Shown here: piece after piece, positions 46,102 to 58,648 of the stretch
How positions within the stretch are numbered: position 1 is the stretch's first letter
Layout: each line of letters starts with the position of its first letter
Source of the DNA: Coptis chinensis
Taxonomy: Eukaryota; Streptophyta; Magnoliopsida; Ranunculales; Ranunculaceae
Assembly (NCBI GenBank): GCA_015680905.1
Contig: CM027383.1
Span: 39,492,501 to 39,556,500 of the forward strand
DNA length: 64,000 nucleotides
Direction: 5' to 3'
Program-made: the position numbers and the translations under genes
Notes under the pieces: generated by a model
Seen by the model: only the letters and a program-made list of their open reading frames with translations
What the model was told of the DNA's origin: nothing
The model's database searches: none

Positions 46102-47116
46102 TTTTCTAGATAAAGATCTTCATGCAATTGTTCATGAAAGAAAAAGTATGTCTAAAAGACTTGTATCAACTTATTTCTAAGGATTTAGTTAGTAAAAGAA
46201 AATATAGAACCTAGTAAAATTTCAATAGATGTAAATCCTATAAAGGTCCATGTAATCTAGTTTTTTGTGGTTATGACTAATAATCACTATAGATAATAAA
46301 ATACTAAACACAATTATTGGCTATAATGAGATGCACTCTGGGAGAAGTGCATGTTTGGAACCTTAAATAGGCTTACATCTTTTTCAAGTTGACACCGTAC
46401 GTTATTGTCCATATACCTATATATTACTTTATTATATAAAGACATGCACTCTGGGGCACTTCTCCCAGAGTTTGTTTGAAAACTTAAAAAGGCTTACCTC
46501 TTTTTCATGTTGACATCGTACTGTCAGTATAACTACAGCAGTACGTTAGATGATATACTCTCAGGGAAATCTATAGCTATTTATCAGCGAGATAGCATTC
46601 CAATGTCACCACACTTAAGGCATAAGATATTAAGCCTTAATTAAGTTATGACAAATGGTGTGGCGTAAAACAATCATTAGTAGCTTATGTATAACAAACC
46701 CCTGCATCTAAATATAGAAAGAAAAAAAAAAGATTATACACCTGCAAATCCTGTTAGAATTTAATTCATATTGAAAGCATTCTCTCAAATATCTATATCA
46801 GTTTTTTTAATTTTTTTGCTTATATCCAAGGCTCATTTAAATGGTATACCAACCTATCAAATATTTTGAACTGGAGGAGTTAGAAATATGATACATTGAG
46901 TGAGCAATTAAATAAGAATGGCCATGTTACAGAATTAGAGAAGAGAAGTACAACTTTCATCCCAATTGAGATGCAATAATATCTAAGAACCCAAATTATA
47001 TTATGAATTACCATGTTAAATCTCTTTATGTTCAAGAACAGCGGAATCTGACCAAGAAATTGACAGAATCAGATAAATATTCTCCTTTAAAGGGCTAGGG
47101 GACTGAGCATTTGTAT
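46102..47116. other. Spacer with a duplicated hairpin-forming block
   Basis: Two related stretches, 46332-46405 and 46447-46530, share ATGCACTCTGGG and AGGCTTAC.TCTTTTTCA.GTTGACA. The second forms a hairpin ACTCTGGG / TCCCAGAGT. No gene. It ends at the copia element. Confidence 0.5.
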
Positions 47117-47275
47117 TGTTAGAATCTCTTTGTTGTATTTCAATCTACTTAAGAGTGAGCAAAGTGGAGGTGGAGAACTTTGAGTGTTCTCTCCACTTTT
47201 GTGCTTGGAAGATAGTCCCACATTGCCTAGCCACCACTAACCTTGTTAGTGGGTAGTGGCTTGGTTATTGCCTAA
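47117..47275 (+). repeat. Copia 5' LTR, first part
   Basis: Nearly identical to 53551-53709. It is cut at CCTAA by the nested solo LTR and resumes at 48837. Confidence 0.88.
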
Positions 47276-48836
47276 TGATGGTAGCACTTTGCGGTGTAAA
47301 GAATTGTAGCTTCTTTATCTATTTGGGTGCTAACTCAACTTCCTTACTCACGGTTCTTCATTTGTCTAGTTAGAGTAGGGATTCATTCAACCTAAAGTCT
47401 AGGATACATTACCAAGCTTTAGTTTGCTCTTAGGGAAACTAATGAGTAAGGCTTTTATGCTAAGTATTGATTTTATACACTTCATATAGACACTTATCAT
47501 GTAAGACACGAAAACGGAACAACTAAGATTTTTAACAATGTACTTAAAGAGAGAGAAAGGGTAGAGGATTATGTTACTCATGCAAGCTCTCACTATATTC
47601 TCTTAGAATCAGATTACTACCATCTTTAATCCATTTTGGGTTCATTATCAAACCCCAAATGGATTAAGAATCGATCCCTAGCGAGATGAACTCATCTCTA
47701 AGTCCATTTCCCTATCATGAGGAGTATTTCAACTCTAAAATACCATCTCAACTCCTAGACTCATGAAACAGACTCCTGTCAATTAGAGGAATATGAGATC
47801 AAATGTGACTTGCGCATACGACTATCTCAGGCATGAATTGGGTGGCGCACGCAAGTCATTCTCAACTTCTAGGCCTCAAGTTTGGCCGGACACTACCATT
47901 TTGGGGTAGGGTATTACATGGGTCCTAAGTTCTAAGCAGTTAATCCTACTTCTAAAAAAACATATAAGAATTCTCACATGAGCATCATTAACCCTCCACC
48001 TTGGAGGGGTTTAGCTCATGATCCTTAGATTAATGAAATTTTAAAAGTATATATATATTGAGAGAGGGGAAGAAGAATAAGAAGAAGAAGAGTGATCAAG
48101 TATATTTACCTAAAGGAATTGAAGTTTTTATTCAAGAATTAAAATGTTACAAGAAAGCTCTAAACACTTAGAAAAGTGAGTGTGTTACAAAAAATGAGAG
48201 AATGCCATAATATCCAAATGTGGCTAAAGACTTTTTTCCCCCAAATCAGCCTACACTTCAGCTTTCTCTCCCTTCTTCCCACGTGAAATCACCTCCCACA
48301 TTTATTACAAACCTATCTTCTCAAACCAAATCATGCCAAAATTATACTATTTTGGATAACCATGTATTTAACCACATGCAAGGTGTCCATTTGTGCCAAT
48401 AATTTGGCACTTTTGTCTTGACATGCCCCATAGTTGATGACTCATCTCTTTTTATGGGCCCGAAAGGTGGGTTTGTGTGCTATGTCTATTGGTGAGCCCG
48501 GACATCGATTTCTATAAATTCTGGCCTGAGGTAGAGCTAGTCGTACTGATCATATGGACAACTTACTTGCCAAAACCGAAGTCCAGGTTTAAGAGATATA
48601 AGCTTTGAAAGTTGATGTTTTTCTTGTCTGTCTTTGTTGAGCTTCACATGGCTGATTTGGAAGACTTCATATATACACTGTTACCGTGCTTTAATGTAGG
48701 TTTTACCAATATTTTCATGTCTACTGCAAAAACCTACAAAAATACGAAAATATAATTATTTCATGCTTATTAAATACATAATTAACCAAATTGTTATCTC
48801 TATGGGGTTTAATATTACAGTTTTGGGTGCTTATCA
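47276..48836 (-). mobile_element. Solo LTR of an Athila-family element nested in the copia 5' LTR
   Basis: 1561 bp. On the minus strand it starts TGATAAGCACCCAAAACTG (48836) and ends ..CATCA (47276). Perfect CCTAA duplication (47271-47275 and 48837-48841). The uninterrupted 3' LTR of the host copia element has a single CCTAA at this place (53705-53709), which proves the insertion site. It is the same subfamily as 32013-33689. Confidence 0.93.
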
Positions 48837-48841
48837 CCTAA

Positions 48842-49246
48842 ACTTGTTTTGTTTTTGGAGCAAGTTTCAGATTTCTGTTTCCAATATTATATTTCTAGAA
48901 ACCAACTGTGACTCTCTCTATATAACCAGGATTGTGCGTCCAAATCAGATATACTTACAAAAATAGATCTCGCACAAATAAAACCCAAACTTCTCCTTCT
49001 CTTCTTACTGTCAGCCGCCAGAGATAGTTATTATGCCGTTTTAGAGAGAAGTCTAATTAGTGCAAAATCAGCCTTCTCTAACCATTGAATCCTGTGAGGA
49101 GAAGATGTCATTGTAGCCTTTCTGCACTAGTGGAAGGGGCGAAATCTTTCCTTAAGGATAGTTTTATCGACACCTTAGTTGTTCAATGTTCGTTTACTAT
49201 TCTTTCTGTTTTACTCTAGTTGTTGTTTACATACAACTATCTAACA
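48842..49246 (+). repeat. Copia 5' LTR, second part
   Basis: Matches 53710-54123. Contains a TATA region CTCTATATAACC (48914-48925) and ends CTATCTAACA. Confidence 0.87.
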
Positions 49247-52200
49247 ATCTTAAAGAAATAATTTCATAGAAGAACAAAGGAGAGTGCTTTAATATGGCAA
49301 TCAAAAGATAAGTCTTTTACTTTGAGTTATTGTTTGTGTTATTAGGTTATGACTTTAGAAATTTTTTAATAATTTTGTTTTTGTTAGGGAAACCAATTAA
49401 AGATTGAATATTTATTAATCTTTTGCCGTTTATCAAACCCTATATGGTTGTAGACATTTCTCCTACGTTTGTGGGAGTCACATATGAGATTTCTATCAAG
49501 AAAGACGTTAAAGTTTGTCTTTTTGACAGTTGTGTCACTCATTATGAAAACTACTATAACTTTCAACTCAGAGCTCGGTTTTGCAATCCGCTTCTTGTCT
49601 TGGATAGTTGATTCAAAGTGATTTCCAGTGGTATAAGGCTTGATACTCAATTCGTCTTGAGCTGGTTCAGTGTTATAATTATTTTGAATTGATGTTCTGG
49701 AAGGAGGAAAATATGGTAATTTGGTTTTTCAATCGTTTAGGTATCATATTCTTTCACTCTTTGTAATTCTTTTGGTTTGATTATATGATGATTTTCTTGC
49801 CTTGAGTTGCATGCTAGTTTTTGTGTTAGAAGAGAAATCCCTAAGCTTAATTTTTTTAATAACCTAGTCAACAAATTATACGTGTTTATCACTAAGATAT
49901 TAATTGGTTTGACTAGAGGTAGTTTGATATTAATTTTCTTTGTACATATGAAGATGTATGTAGATGGTCTAAGAGCGACCTTAAGATCGTTAATATAAAC
50001 CATATTCAAATCTTGGTTAGTAATTATAATGTATTCAATGCATAATTGCTTACCTTGTCTATTGAGTGTACGTGTTGTTATACGATGGTTATAATTGTAA
50101 TGTTGTGAGAATATATGTTAGATGAAGTAACTTGTATCTTATATCCAATATAGTATATGTTAAGGTTGTGTAGCATGCTAGCTTTGGTTATTAATCATCA
50201 TGGATTTACTTTGAACTTGATGATAGTTTATTAGTAAAAAATTTCTAGTTGAAGACATTAATGGGTTGATCCATTAGATGTTGTGGTAGTACTTGAGGTC
50301 TTGTTGATAGGGTATTCTATCTTACTTGAGCTCATGTAAGAAGAGGAGGTGGAGTCCTCAGTTGTTTTGCATATTCAGTGGCTAGATTTGCTTAATATCG
50401 TATACCTTTTGTTGTGAGGGATACAGTTAAAGTTTACTTTTCTTGAACCTATGAGATGATATTAACCGTGTTTAGCATGAATGCATTATTTAACATTGGC
50501 ATGAAGCTTAACCATGTCATATATTATTAATGAGCATCGTTGTCTACGAGAGGAAAAAATATGGAAAACAATCAATATCCTCCTAAACCTAATTTAGTCA
50601 AGGAGATGTAAGGTTATGGATTGTCTTTTTAGACAATACCCTCTAGTGACTATTTTAGACAAGGAGATGTAACGCTTGTAGATTGTCTTATTAGGCAATA
50701 TCCTCCTATGCTTATGAATGAATAGCCAAGGTGATGTACAAGTGTGTGGATTGTCTCACTATGTAAGTTAGAATGTTGAATGATGAAAAGAAAAATGATA
50801 ATGATATTATCTTGGGTAAAACCCTTTTCATCTAATTCTTCTATTCTTTAAAATTCATTAGAATCATTTGTCGATTTCCTTTCATATAGATAGCATGAAC
50901 ATAATATAACTATGTTTAATATGATCCATAATCATAGACTTGAGTAAAATATATTCTTGTCATAAGAGTGCATATTATTGTTGTTGTTTCTTTTAGTGTT
51001 TGTAGTGGTATAATGTGTTTTGGATGTAAGTTTGACCAAGGTTGAGTAACCATTGAACTGTGGGGGGTTGTGAGTCATATGCATGACACTGTTTTACCAT
51101 AGTTTACCTTACAAGATAACTGGAAAGACACTGAACTACAAAGTATGGAAATGTCTTGGGACTATCCAAAAATACTTCAAAATGGGGTGTCTTGCCAAGG
51201 CTATTGTGAATGAATCTAAAAGAAGTATTTTTTTAGACCTAGACCTATCTAGTAAAATAATAGTGATGTTTGTTTTCAGTTGACATGAGTGATAACAATC
51301 TCATAGATACCACACTATTATTGAATGTCTTATATGCTAATTTTATTTGAGGTTGTGCTTTCTCTGAAATTGGCATAGAGTGATTGAATGTTCATAATGA
51401 ACTACATAAGAGAATCCCATAATTTATGAACAAGAAATTTGGAAGACTATCAGTGAGTATATCCACCATTCACGGTGATGACGTTTATATGTTTCTTGAG
51501 GAAGATCCATTAACCTATAAGAAAGTTGTTTGTCTATGAGCAGTGTCCTTTTTGAAGGATACAACTCCTCTAAACTGGACTCTTGATTTACATAAATCAT
51601 TAAGGGGAGGTAGTTAATCTACCTATTGGGGGATCTATAGGTTGAATTGGATCTTCAAGAGAAAACTAAAATGTGATAGTTGTATTGCAAAATACAAGGC
51701 TAATAATACAATACCAAGTAGTACCAGGTGATGAGCTTAAGGTATACAATTTAGTTAAATCTTTGTATGAGTTGATTCAAGCGCCTATAAATGGCATGAG
51801 CAATTCAACAACATATTGGTGTCGTATGGATGTCAAAGTATCGTTGTTAATTAAGATGTGTACTTTCTTTAGAGTAAAGCAAGACATATGTGTTAATCTC
51901 TCTTTGTTTAGATGATTTAATATCATGAGTGCTAGCATTGAGAATGTGTATGAGACAGAGAAATTCCTATTTGAAACACATAATAGACCGTCATGGGAAA
52001 TGATAGTTCATTATGTTGTTAAACTCATTTCTGTAACTGCTATATTCAGTTGTCAAGATGTTGACATTTGAATATAGTTGAAGCCCACAGCGTACCTTAA
52101 ACCAGACCGGCCGGATGGTATAGGGGAATTCGAGCACTACAGAATTGAATGACTGGTGAATATAGAAATTATAACTCATGTTGGTCTCATTATGTTGTTT

Positions 52201-53541
52201 TAGCATGTAGTATAAATATTTTCATTGAAAAGTATGGGTATTACGTTAGTAAGACTGTGTCAACACTTCTTGTGGCAGATATCCATCTTATGAAAAATAA
52301 TCTACTTGTGTTTTCTCATACTAAATATGTCAATATCATTGGTAGCCTATTGTACTTGATGGATTATATATGTGAGACATGACATTGCCTACATTAATGA
52401 CATACTGAGTTGATAACCCATTGTTATTATAAGGAACATTGGATGTATATTGTCAGATTATCCAAGTACTATAGCGGAGCCATTGATTATGGACTGATAT
52501 TTAGTAGACTTCCATCATTGTTGGAAGGGTAATATGTTATAAACTGGATCCAGTAATGTTTGTGTTTACCTTTGGTGGAAATTGATTGAGTATCTTAGAT
52601 TTCATCCAAGCTAATCGTCTTAGAAAAGGCATGTGATGATGCTGAGTAGGTTAGCAACCTCTTGGCAAATCTTCCCATTGGCTCTAAACAGCCTCATAAT
52701 GTGTATATGCTTTGCAATTGTCTCATTGCAATAGCTAAGACATAAAGAAATATGTGTAATGGGAAAAATATATATATAAGCTTGAGATATAACTTAATCA
52801 AGCAGCTGCTAGAGATTATGTTAGGTTGGACTTAGTTTGGCCACATGTGTCTGACCGCACCACTTATTTGGAGGCAAGTGGTTATACGTCGAGGGGGATG
52901 GGACTTATTCCCATATATAGGGCAACACTGACGGCAACCCTACCTATGTGATTAGAGATCCCATGAAGTAGGTTCAAAGGGAAAAACAAGTCACTTCGTC
53001 GTCCTACTGTACTATCGTCTTATTTATTTATGAGAGATGCCCTATGGCGAGATGGTGCTATAGTATACATTGTATAACTAGAATTGTAGTGAGTAAGGAT
53101 GAGTTCTTTAACTCTTATTAGATTCCATAGCCCATATTTTAATGAGGTGGTGTATTTAAACTGCAATGTACACCTGATGGAAATTCACCTACGTGAATGT
53201 AGAACTGGGTCGGTTCTTATGAGTATTCAGGCAAGTACTCTAGAGCATTCATGGAACACAGGCAGTGCATAGCCAAAAAGCGCAACACCGCAGAACTGGC
53301 ATATAATGAAAAAGCAATGTGGGTGCATGTCATCTATTTCACTACAAGGGAAGTTGGTTCAAAGATTTTTTAATCTACCACTTTCACGTGAGAAAAGACA
53401 TGTTACCCTATGACTGGTTCAAGCCCGAAAGACACCAGTATCTTAAGCATTGCAATTTCGTTTCTCTCTGGCATTTTGTAAACCATTTCTTTTGTAATAT
53501 CCTATTCCAAAATAGTGGGGGACTATAAGTATTTTGAAATA
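49247..53541 (+). pseudogene. Copia internal region with pol remnants
   Basis: Fragments in the expected order. 51083-51283 resembles the post-integrase segment (YKVWKCL). About 51630-51710 reads the RT entry block (IFKRKLKCD, IAKYKA), and 51730-51790 VYNLVKSLYELIQAP. The D-D box region near 51905 is frameshifted. 52300-52380 has KYVNIIGSLLYLMDY, and 52755-52830 the RNase H end (CNGK, ISLRYNLIKQLLE). Gag and the first half of pol are not recognisable. It encodes no working protein. 50599-50760 has three 61-67-bp repeats around CAAGGAGATGTAA. Confidence 0.75.
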
Positions 53542-53550
53542 GTGGGGGAT
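53508..53550 (+). promoter_or_regulatory. Duplicated copia polypurine tract
   Basis: AATAGTGGGGGA occurs at 53510 and again at 53539, 30 bp apart. The second copy lies directly before the 3' LTR and is the likely primer. Confidence 0.7.
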
Positions 53551-54123
53551 TGTTGGAATCTCTTTGTTGTATTTCAATCTACTTAAGAGTGAGCAAAGTG
53601 GAGGTGGAGAACTTTGAGTGTTCTCTCCACTTTTGTGCTTGGAAGATAGTCCCACATTGCCTAGCCACCACTAACATTGTTAGTGGGTAGTGGGTTGGCT
53701 ATTGCCTAAACTTGTTTTGCTTTCGGAGCAAGTTTCGGATTTCTATTTCCAGTAGGTTTCCTATTCTGTTTCTGGAATCCGATTGTGACTCTCTATATAA
53801 CCAGAACTGTGCGTCCATATCAGATATACTTACAGAAACCCATATCTCGCACAAATAAAACCCAAGCTCCTCCTTCTCTTCTTATTGTCAACCGCCAGAG
53901 AGAGTTATTATGCTTTTTTAGAGAGAAGTCTGATTAGTGCAAAATCAGCCTTTTGTAACCATTGAATCCTGTGAAGAGAAGACGCCATTGTAGCCTTTCT
54001 ACACTAGTGGAAGGGGCAAAATCTTTCCTTAAGGACAGTCTTATCGACGCCTTGGTTGTTCACTGTTCGTCTACTATTCCTTATGTTATTCTCTAGTTGC
54101 TGTTTACATACAACTATCTAACA
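53551..54123 (+). repeat. Copia 3' LTR (573 bp)
   Basis: TGTTGGAATCTC to ATCTAACA. A TATA region lies at 53792-53800 (CTATATAACC). It is uninterrupted and so serves as the empty-site reference for the solo LTR in its partner. Confidence 0.9.
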
Positions 54124-54935
54124 CATTTGTGCAACAATACTCTAAAGTGTTTGCAAAAAAAGGTCCACGTTAAACCTCATAAAAACAGCAGGGCCACTTG
54201 AAAGGAACCACATCAATTAATATAAAATGTAATGTAAAAACCTTAACTATTAAAAAAGAGGAATCAACAAAAAACAATTGCAGTTACATAAAGTTGTTCC
54301 TACTTCCTTAATTCTTACTTAAGCATTACTAACAACGCCATTAGTGCATTTCAATTTGCGTCACTCTATATAACTTAAACTGGCCCCATATCGGATATAC
54401 TTACGCCCATATCTCGCATTGTCATAAAACCCAAGCTCCTCCTTCTCTTCTTGTCAACCGCCAGAGAGAGTTATTATGCTTTTTAGAGAGAAGTCTGATT
54501 AGTGCAAAATCAGCCTTTTGTAACCATTGAATCCTGTGAAGAGAAGACGCCATTGTAGCCTTTCTACACTAGTGGAAGGGGCAAAATCTTTCCTTAAGGA
54601 CAGTCTTATCGACGCCTTGGTTGTTCACTGTTCGTCTACTATTCCTTATGTTATTCTCTAGTTGCTGTTTACATACAACTATCTAACACATTTGTGCAAC
54701 AATACTCTAAAGTGTTTGCAAAAAAAAAAGGTCCACGTTAAACCTCATAAAAACAGGCCTGTATGGGTGACACTTGAAAGGGAACCACATCAATTAATAT
54801 AAAATGTAATGTAAAAAACCTTAACTATTAAAAAAGAGGAATCAACAAAAAACAATTGCAGTTACATAAAGTTGTTCCTACTTCCTTAATTCTTACTTAA
54901 GCATTACTAACAACGTCATTAGTGCATTTCAATTT
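53795..54935 (+). repeat. 565-bp tandem duplication of the LTR end plus flank
   Basis: The last ~330 bp of the copia LTR and ~230 bp of flank (54124-54358) recur directly as 54359-54935. LTR ends fall at 54123 and 54688, a period of 565. The copies differ mainly by small indels and a reworded patch (about 54190 against 54755). The duplication post-dates the copia insertion, or is an assembly artefact. Confidence 0.88.
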
Positions 54936-56224
54936 GTTTTTTTAAAAACAATGTATTCTTATCAAATTAGATATTTAAACCACAGAGAGAACCAAACATA
55001 GCACTTTAAAAACAAAATACCATAAACCATAAAGGGGGAGTGAAGTGGTTACTAACGACACAAAGACCAAGTAGGTTCATGCTTCTTATTGATATCATTC
55101 TTGACTTACTCAACAATATAAATCTCCACATCATAACAAATCAATTTATTGTTATTATTAACATTTTTGCTTTATAACTTGAGATTCATACTCTTCAGGA
55201 AGTTATGGACTCAAATATCCATTTTATTCTTTCCCTTCAAAAATCAAAACCTCAACTTTGCCTACCAATTATAGCCTTATCTTTTGAGAAAATTTCAAAC
55301 ACTTGAGAGTCAATTATATTACAGCCACTTTAGTATGATCACTGATGGTTCAAACATAGGCTAAGAATACTATTCATGTAAAAAACAATTGCATAATCCA
55401 ATCCAAGATTCTAACACATACATAGTCTTTACACACACATACCAAGTAACACAAAGGATAGGGGGAAAAAATCTAGCTCTAAAATCTGAAGATAATCCTT
55501 GAAAATCAACAAAAAACACAACAACGTAATGTGTGGAAAAGAAATTGTTAAGGAAAGGAAAACATATAGGAATTGAAGAGTTCAAAATTCATATGTACCT
55601 TTGGACTTCAGAGATGAAGAACTTTAAAGTTTCTTGCTTCTCTATTGTGTCTACAATAACATAAGAAGGAGATCGAGTTGAGAGACAAAAATGAAAAATA
55701 AATTGGATGGTTAGGATTTTGCTGGGAGAGGTGGTTGTGGAATTAAAACTTGTTCAATCCTTTCTTTGATATAAGGAGATTTTTGAATTGGAGAAAAAAA
55801 ATGAGAAAGAGGCGTCAATTGGTTTATTGTTTTTTTTTAATATATATATAACAAAATAGGGAAGTGTGGGGCTCAAAAGGCTCCATCCAAAAGTAGGTAA
55901 TCATTCTCACCAAAATATGACTTGGCAGATCCAAGTGTTTGGAAGGTTTGTACAATTTTGTTAAGTGTAATCAATACCATGAGATCTATCCAAAAATCAA
56001 CCAAAAGTCAACAATTGCGGCTGGACTTATAAACTATTGGGCCTCCATATTTGACATGGTACTGCACAATTGGTTGGCCCAATTGATGCTATTGGACTTA
56101 TGAATATTGGGCAATTATGCTAGCCTTCGGCGCGACGTGTTATTTCACAAAAGGCATGACGAACGAAGTTGTTAGCATACCACAGCGTCCGAGGTCTCAC
56201 GGCGTAGGGCACGGCATACCCTAG

Positions 56225-56262
<38 letters not shown>

Positions 56263-57638
56263 ATATATAATGAAGGTTTGGATTTTTTGGGTTTCTCGAT
56301 AAAAGGGAAGTTGTTAAGAACTTTCAGAAAGTTGATCCTTCCAAGGTATAATATTTCACAGTATTAGGGTTTATCATGTGCTTTTTTTGGTAATTTTACA
56401 ATATCCATTTTGTAATAATATTGAAAATGCAAAATATCTAATACCTCATTATTGTCTTTGATGCGGTTTTACATTGAGAAGATCGCTAGCAGATGCTTCT
56501 CCAAATTCTTTGGACACAAACATAATGCTAAGGTTACATACTGTTGAAACTTTTGCAGAGAGTTCAATATTTATTCCAAAAGTTGATATAAAAGAGTGGT
56601 AGAGTATGCAGCATGTTTCTATGTCACAGAACTGGAAACAAAATGGCTCCATGGTTCCACAATTTATGTACTTTCATTCAGACTTCATCTCTTTGTAAAG
56701 AACAAACTGCGATTGACAATAAGGAAAATATAAAGATCCTATTTGGTAGCCTGCATTGCCCAACCCATTCATGGGTTAGGGTGCACTATCCCAATTTTTA
56801 TGTTTGGTTCCTAAATTTTGAGATCAAGCCCGTAGACCGTATGCTACTAGTTGGTTGGCCCAACCACAAAAGTGTGAATAACGGTATCCATTGGAAAATG
56901 TTGAATTTCGATCTACATCTTAATAAATAAGAAAAGATCGACAAAAAAAAAACCCGAGAAAACACGGCCTCTATTCTCTTCTTCTTCACCACTTCAACAA
57001 TTTATTTCTTCCTTTTCCCCCACCATCTTCTCTCCACACCCTGCTTCTCTTACTTTAAACAAAAAGGAAAAGTGCAATACCTCAAAGCAAAACCCACCGT
57101 TTTCATTGCACAAAATCTCCATTTTCTCAAATTTGAACATCTCTCTACTCACATCATCTCTTGATTTCTCCAAATTTGAAGATACAAGATGAAACCCACT
57201 TGATTTTGGCGATTTCTGAATTGTTGCTACTAAAGATATTTATGTACTCTTTTTTTGTAAATTTCTTTTAAGAAAATAGAAATATATATAGAGTTGTTTT
57301 GGTATATTAATTTAGGAGTTTGATTAACAATCTGTTTTAAGATTGCATTGTATTGGGTTTTCTATTTGAAGATTTTCATGATTATTTTGTGTGTTTCTGA
57401 CTTGGGTGCAATAAGTTTTGAGGAAGAGTAGGCAAGACCGCAAGAACCAAACACCTTATGTTATTGATCATCTCTGGGACATGAACCACAAGAATTGGAT
57501 ACTCCAAACTTGGCTAAGTACCACCTAGTACAGCATAAGTTGTTACTGCCAAACAGAGCCTTTAAAGTGATCGATATCATTGAATTATTAGTTCTTATAG
57601 TTTAAATAATATATACCAAACAATTTGTTCCTTCTTTA
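54936..57638. other. Stretch without a supportable gene
   Basis: AT-rich, with an interrupted TA microsatellite (56225-56270). 56940-57190 is CT-rich and leader-like, without a following ORF. A weak inverted pair (TTTGGTAG at about 56741, CTGCCAAACAGAG at about 57550) was seen. No coding motif. Confidence 0.5.
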
Positions 57639-58146
57639 GAGCATTTTTAGGACAGACACTATCCTAGCATCAAACACTAAATTTTCAATAATTTGGTGTT
57701 TTTTCATCTTCAGAAGAGACACCTTTTGATGAAAACATCAAAAAAACACTAAAGTAAACACCAAATTGGCCAAAATTTGGTATTTGCTTTGGTGTTGTAT
57801 CAAATCTCTCTCAGAACACCGCGTGGTGTTTCGAACACCGCATGGGCTTGGCCTAGAGTGTGAGCTTCAATGGCGCGGTTTTGCGGAAACAACGTGGACT
57901 ATATGGGGTTAAAAAATGATAACATGGGGGTTAAAAGATGATCACCGCTCGGTTTTTGGAAAACCGCGTGGGCTTGGGCTTCTGTGGTGGGTGTCTATGG
58001 CGTGGTTTTGCGAACGCAGTATGGACTATACGGCACGGTTTATTCAAAACCGCTGCATTTTATGTCAACTTTTTGATATTGTCCTGAAGTTGGTTGGTGT
58101 AAGTTTGATTTGGTTAAAAAATTTGGTATTTTTTTTGGTATAGCTC
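57639..58146 (+). mobile_element. MITE-like unit 1 of the mobile-domain element family
   Basis: Starts GAGCAT(T)TTTAGGACAG and ends before the next GAGCATCTTTAGG at 58147; 508 bp. The left half has CACCAAATTTTC..AATTTGGTG palindromic wording; the right half has CG-rich palindromic tracts around ACCGCG. No ORF of its own. Confidence 0.65.
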
Positions 58147-58648
58147 GAGCATCTTTAGGTGAGATACTATCCTAGCATCAAACACCAAATTTTCAATAAT
58201 TTGGTGTTTTTTCATCTTCAGGAGAGACCCATGTTGATGAAAACACAAAAAAAACACCAAATCGACCAAAATTTGGTTCCAGCTTTGGTGTTGTATCAAA
58301 TCTCTCTCGCAGTTTTGGAAAAACCACGCGGTTTTCTAACACCGCGTGAGCTTGGGCTTCTAAGTGGGCTTGGGCAAAACCGCGAGATAGATTTGAAAAG
58401 AGAAGAAAGAAGAAAGTTGATGTGCGACACATCGCGCGGTTTCTAGAAAACCGCATGGGCTTGGGCTTCTAAGGTAGGCTTTAGTGGCACGGTTTTGAGA
58501 AAGTCGCGTAGGCTATACGCGCTGTTTATCCAAAACTGCGTCATTTGATGTCGAATATTTGATGTTTCTCCTGAAGTTGGTTGGTGTTTTTTTGGTTTGG
58601 TGTTTGGTTTGGTTAAAAAGTTTGGTGTTTTATTGGTTTCTCTCCTAA
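58147..58648 (+). mobile_element. MITE-like unit 2, head-to-tail with unit 1
   Basis: 502 bp, same order as unit 1 (GAGCATCTTTAGGTGAGA, TAGCATCAAACACC, then ACCGCG/GGGCTTGGGCTTCT tracts). It ends TTTCTCTCCTAA, which equals the right end of the large element. Confidence 0.7.

Larger units (their letters stand above)
47117..54123 (+). mobile_element. Decayed Ty1/copia element with a nested solo LTR
   Basis: LTRs have TGTTAGA/TGTTGGA..TCTAACA ends. The 5' LTR is 47117-49246 including the nested insertion (about 564 bp without it), and the 3' LTR is 53551-54123. CATTTGT occurs at 47108-47114 and 54124-54130, a likely target duplication, though two extra bases separate it from the 5' end. Internal sequence holds copia pol remnants and a G-rich primer tract. 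No primer binding site was recognised after 49246. Confidence 0.85.

Noticed and set aside
56736..57568. Possible hAT-like non-autonomous element
   Set aside because: The two ends match inversely only in part (about 10 of 15), and no 8-bp duplication was seen.
57639..57641. 3-bp TTA/TAA target duplication of the mobile-domain element
   Set aside because: The left flank reads TTA and the right TAA, which are not direct copies; extra partial ends on the right blur the border.
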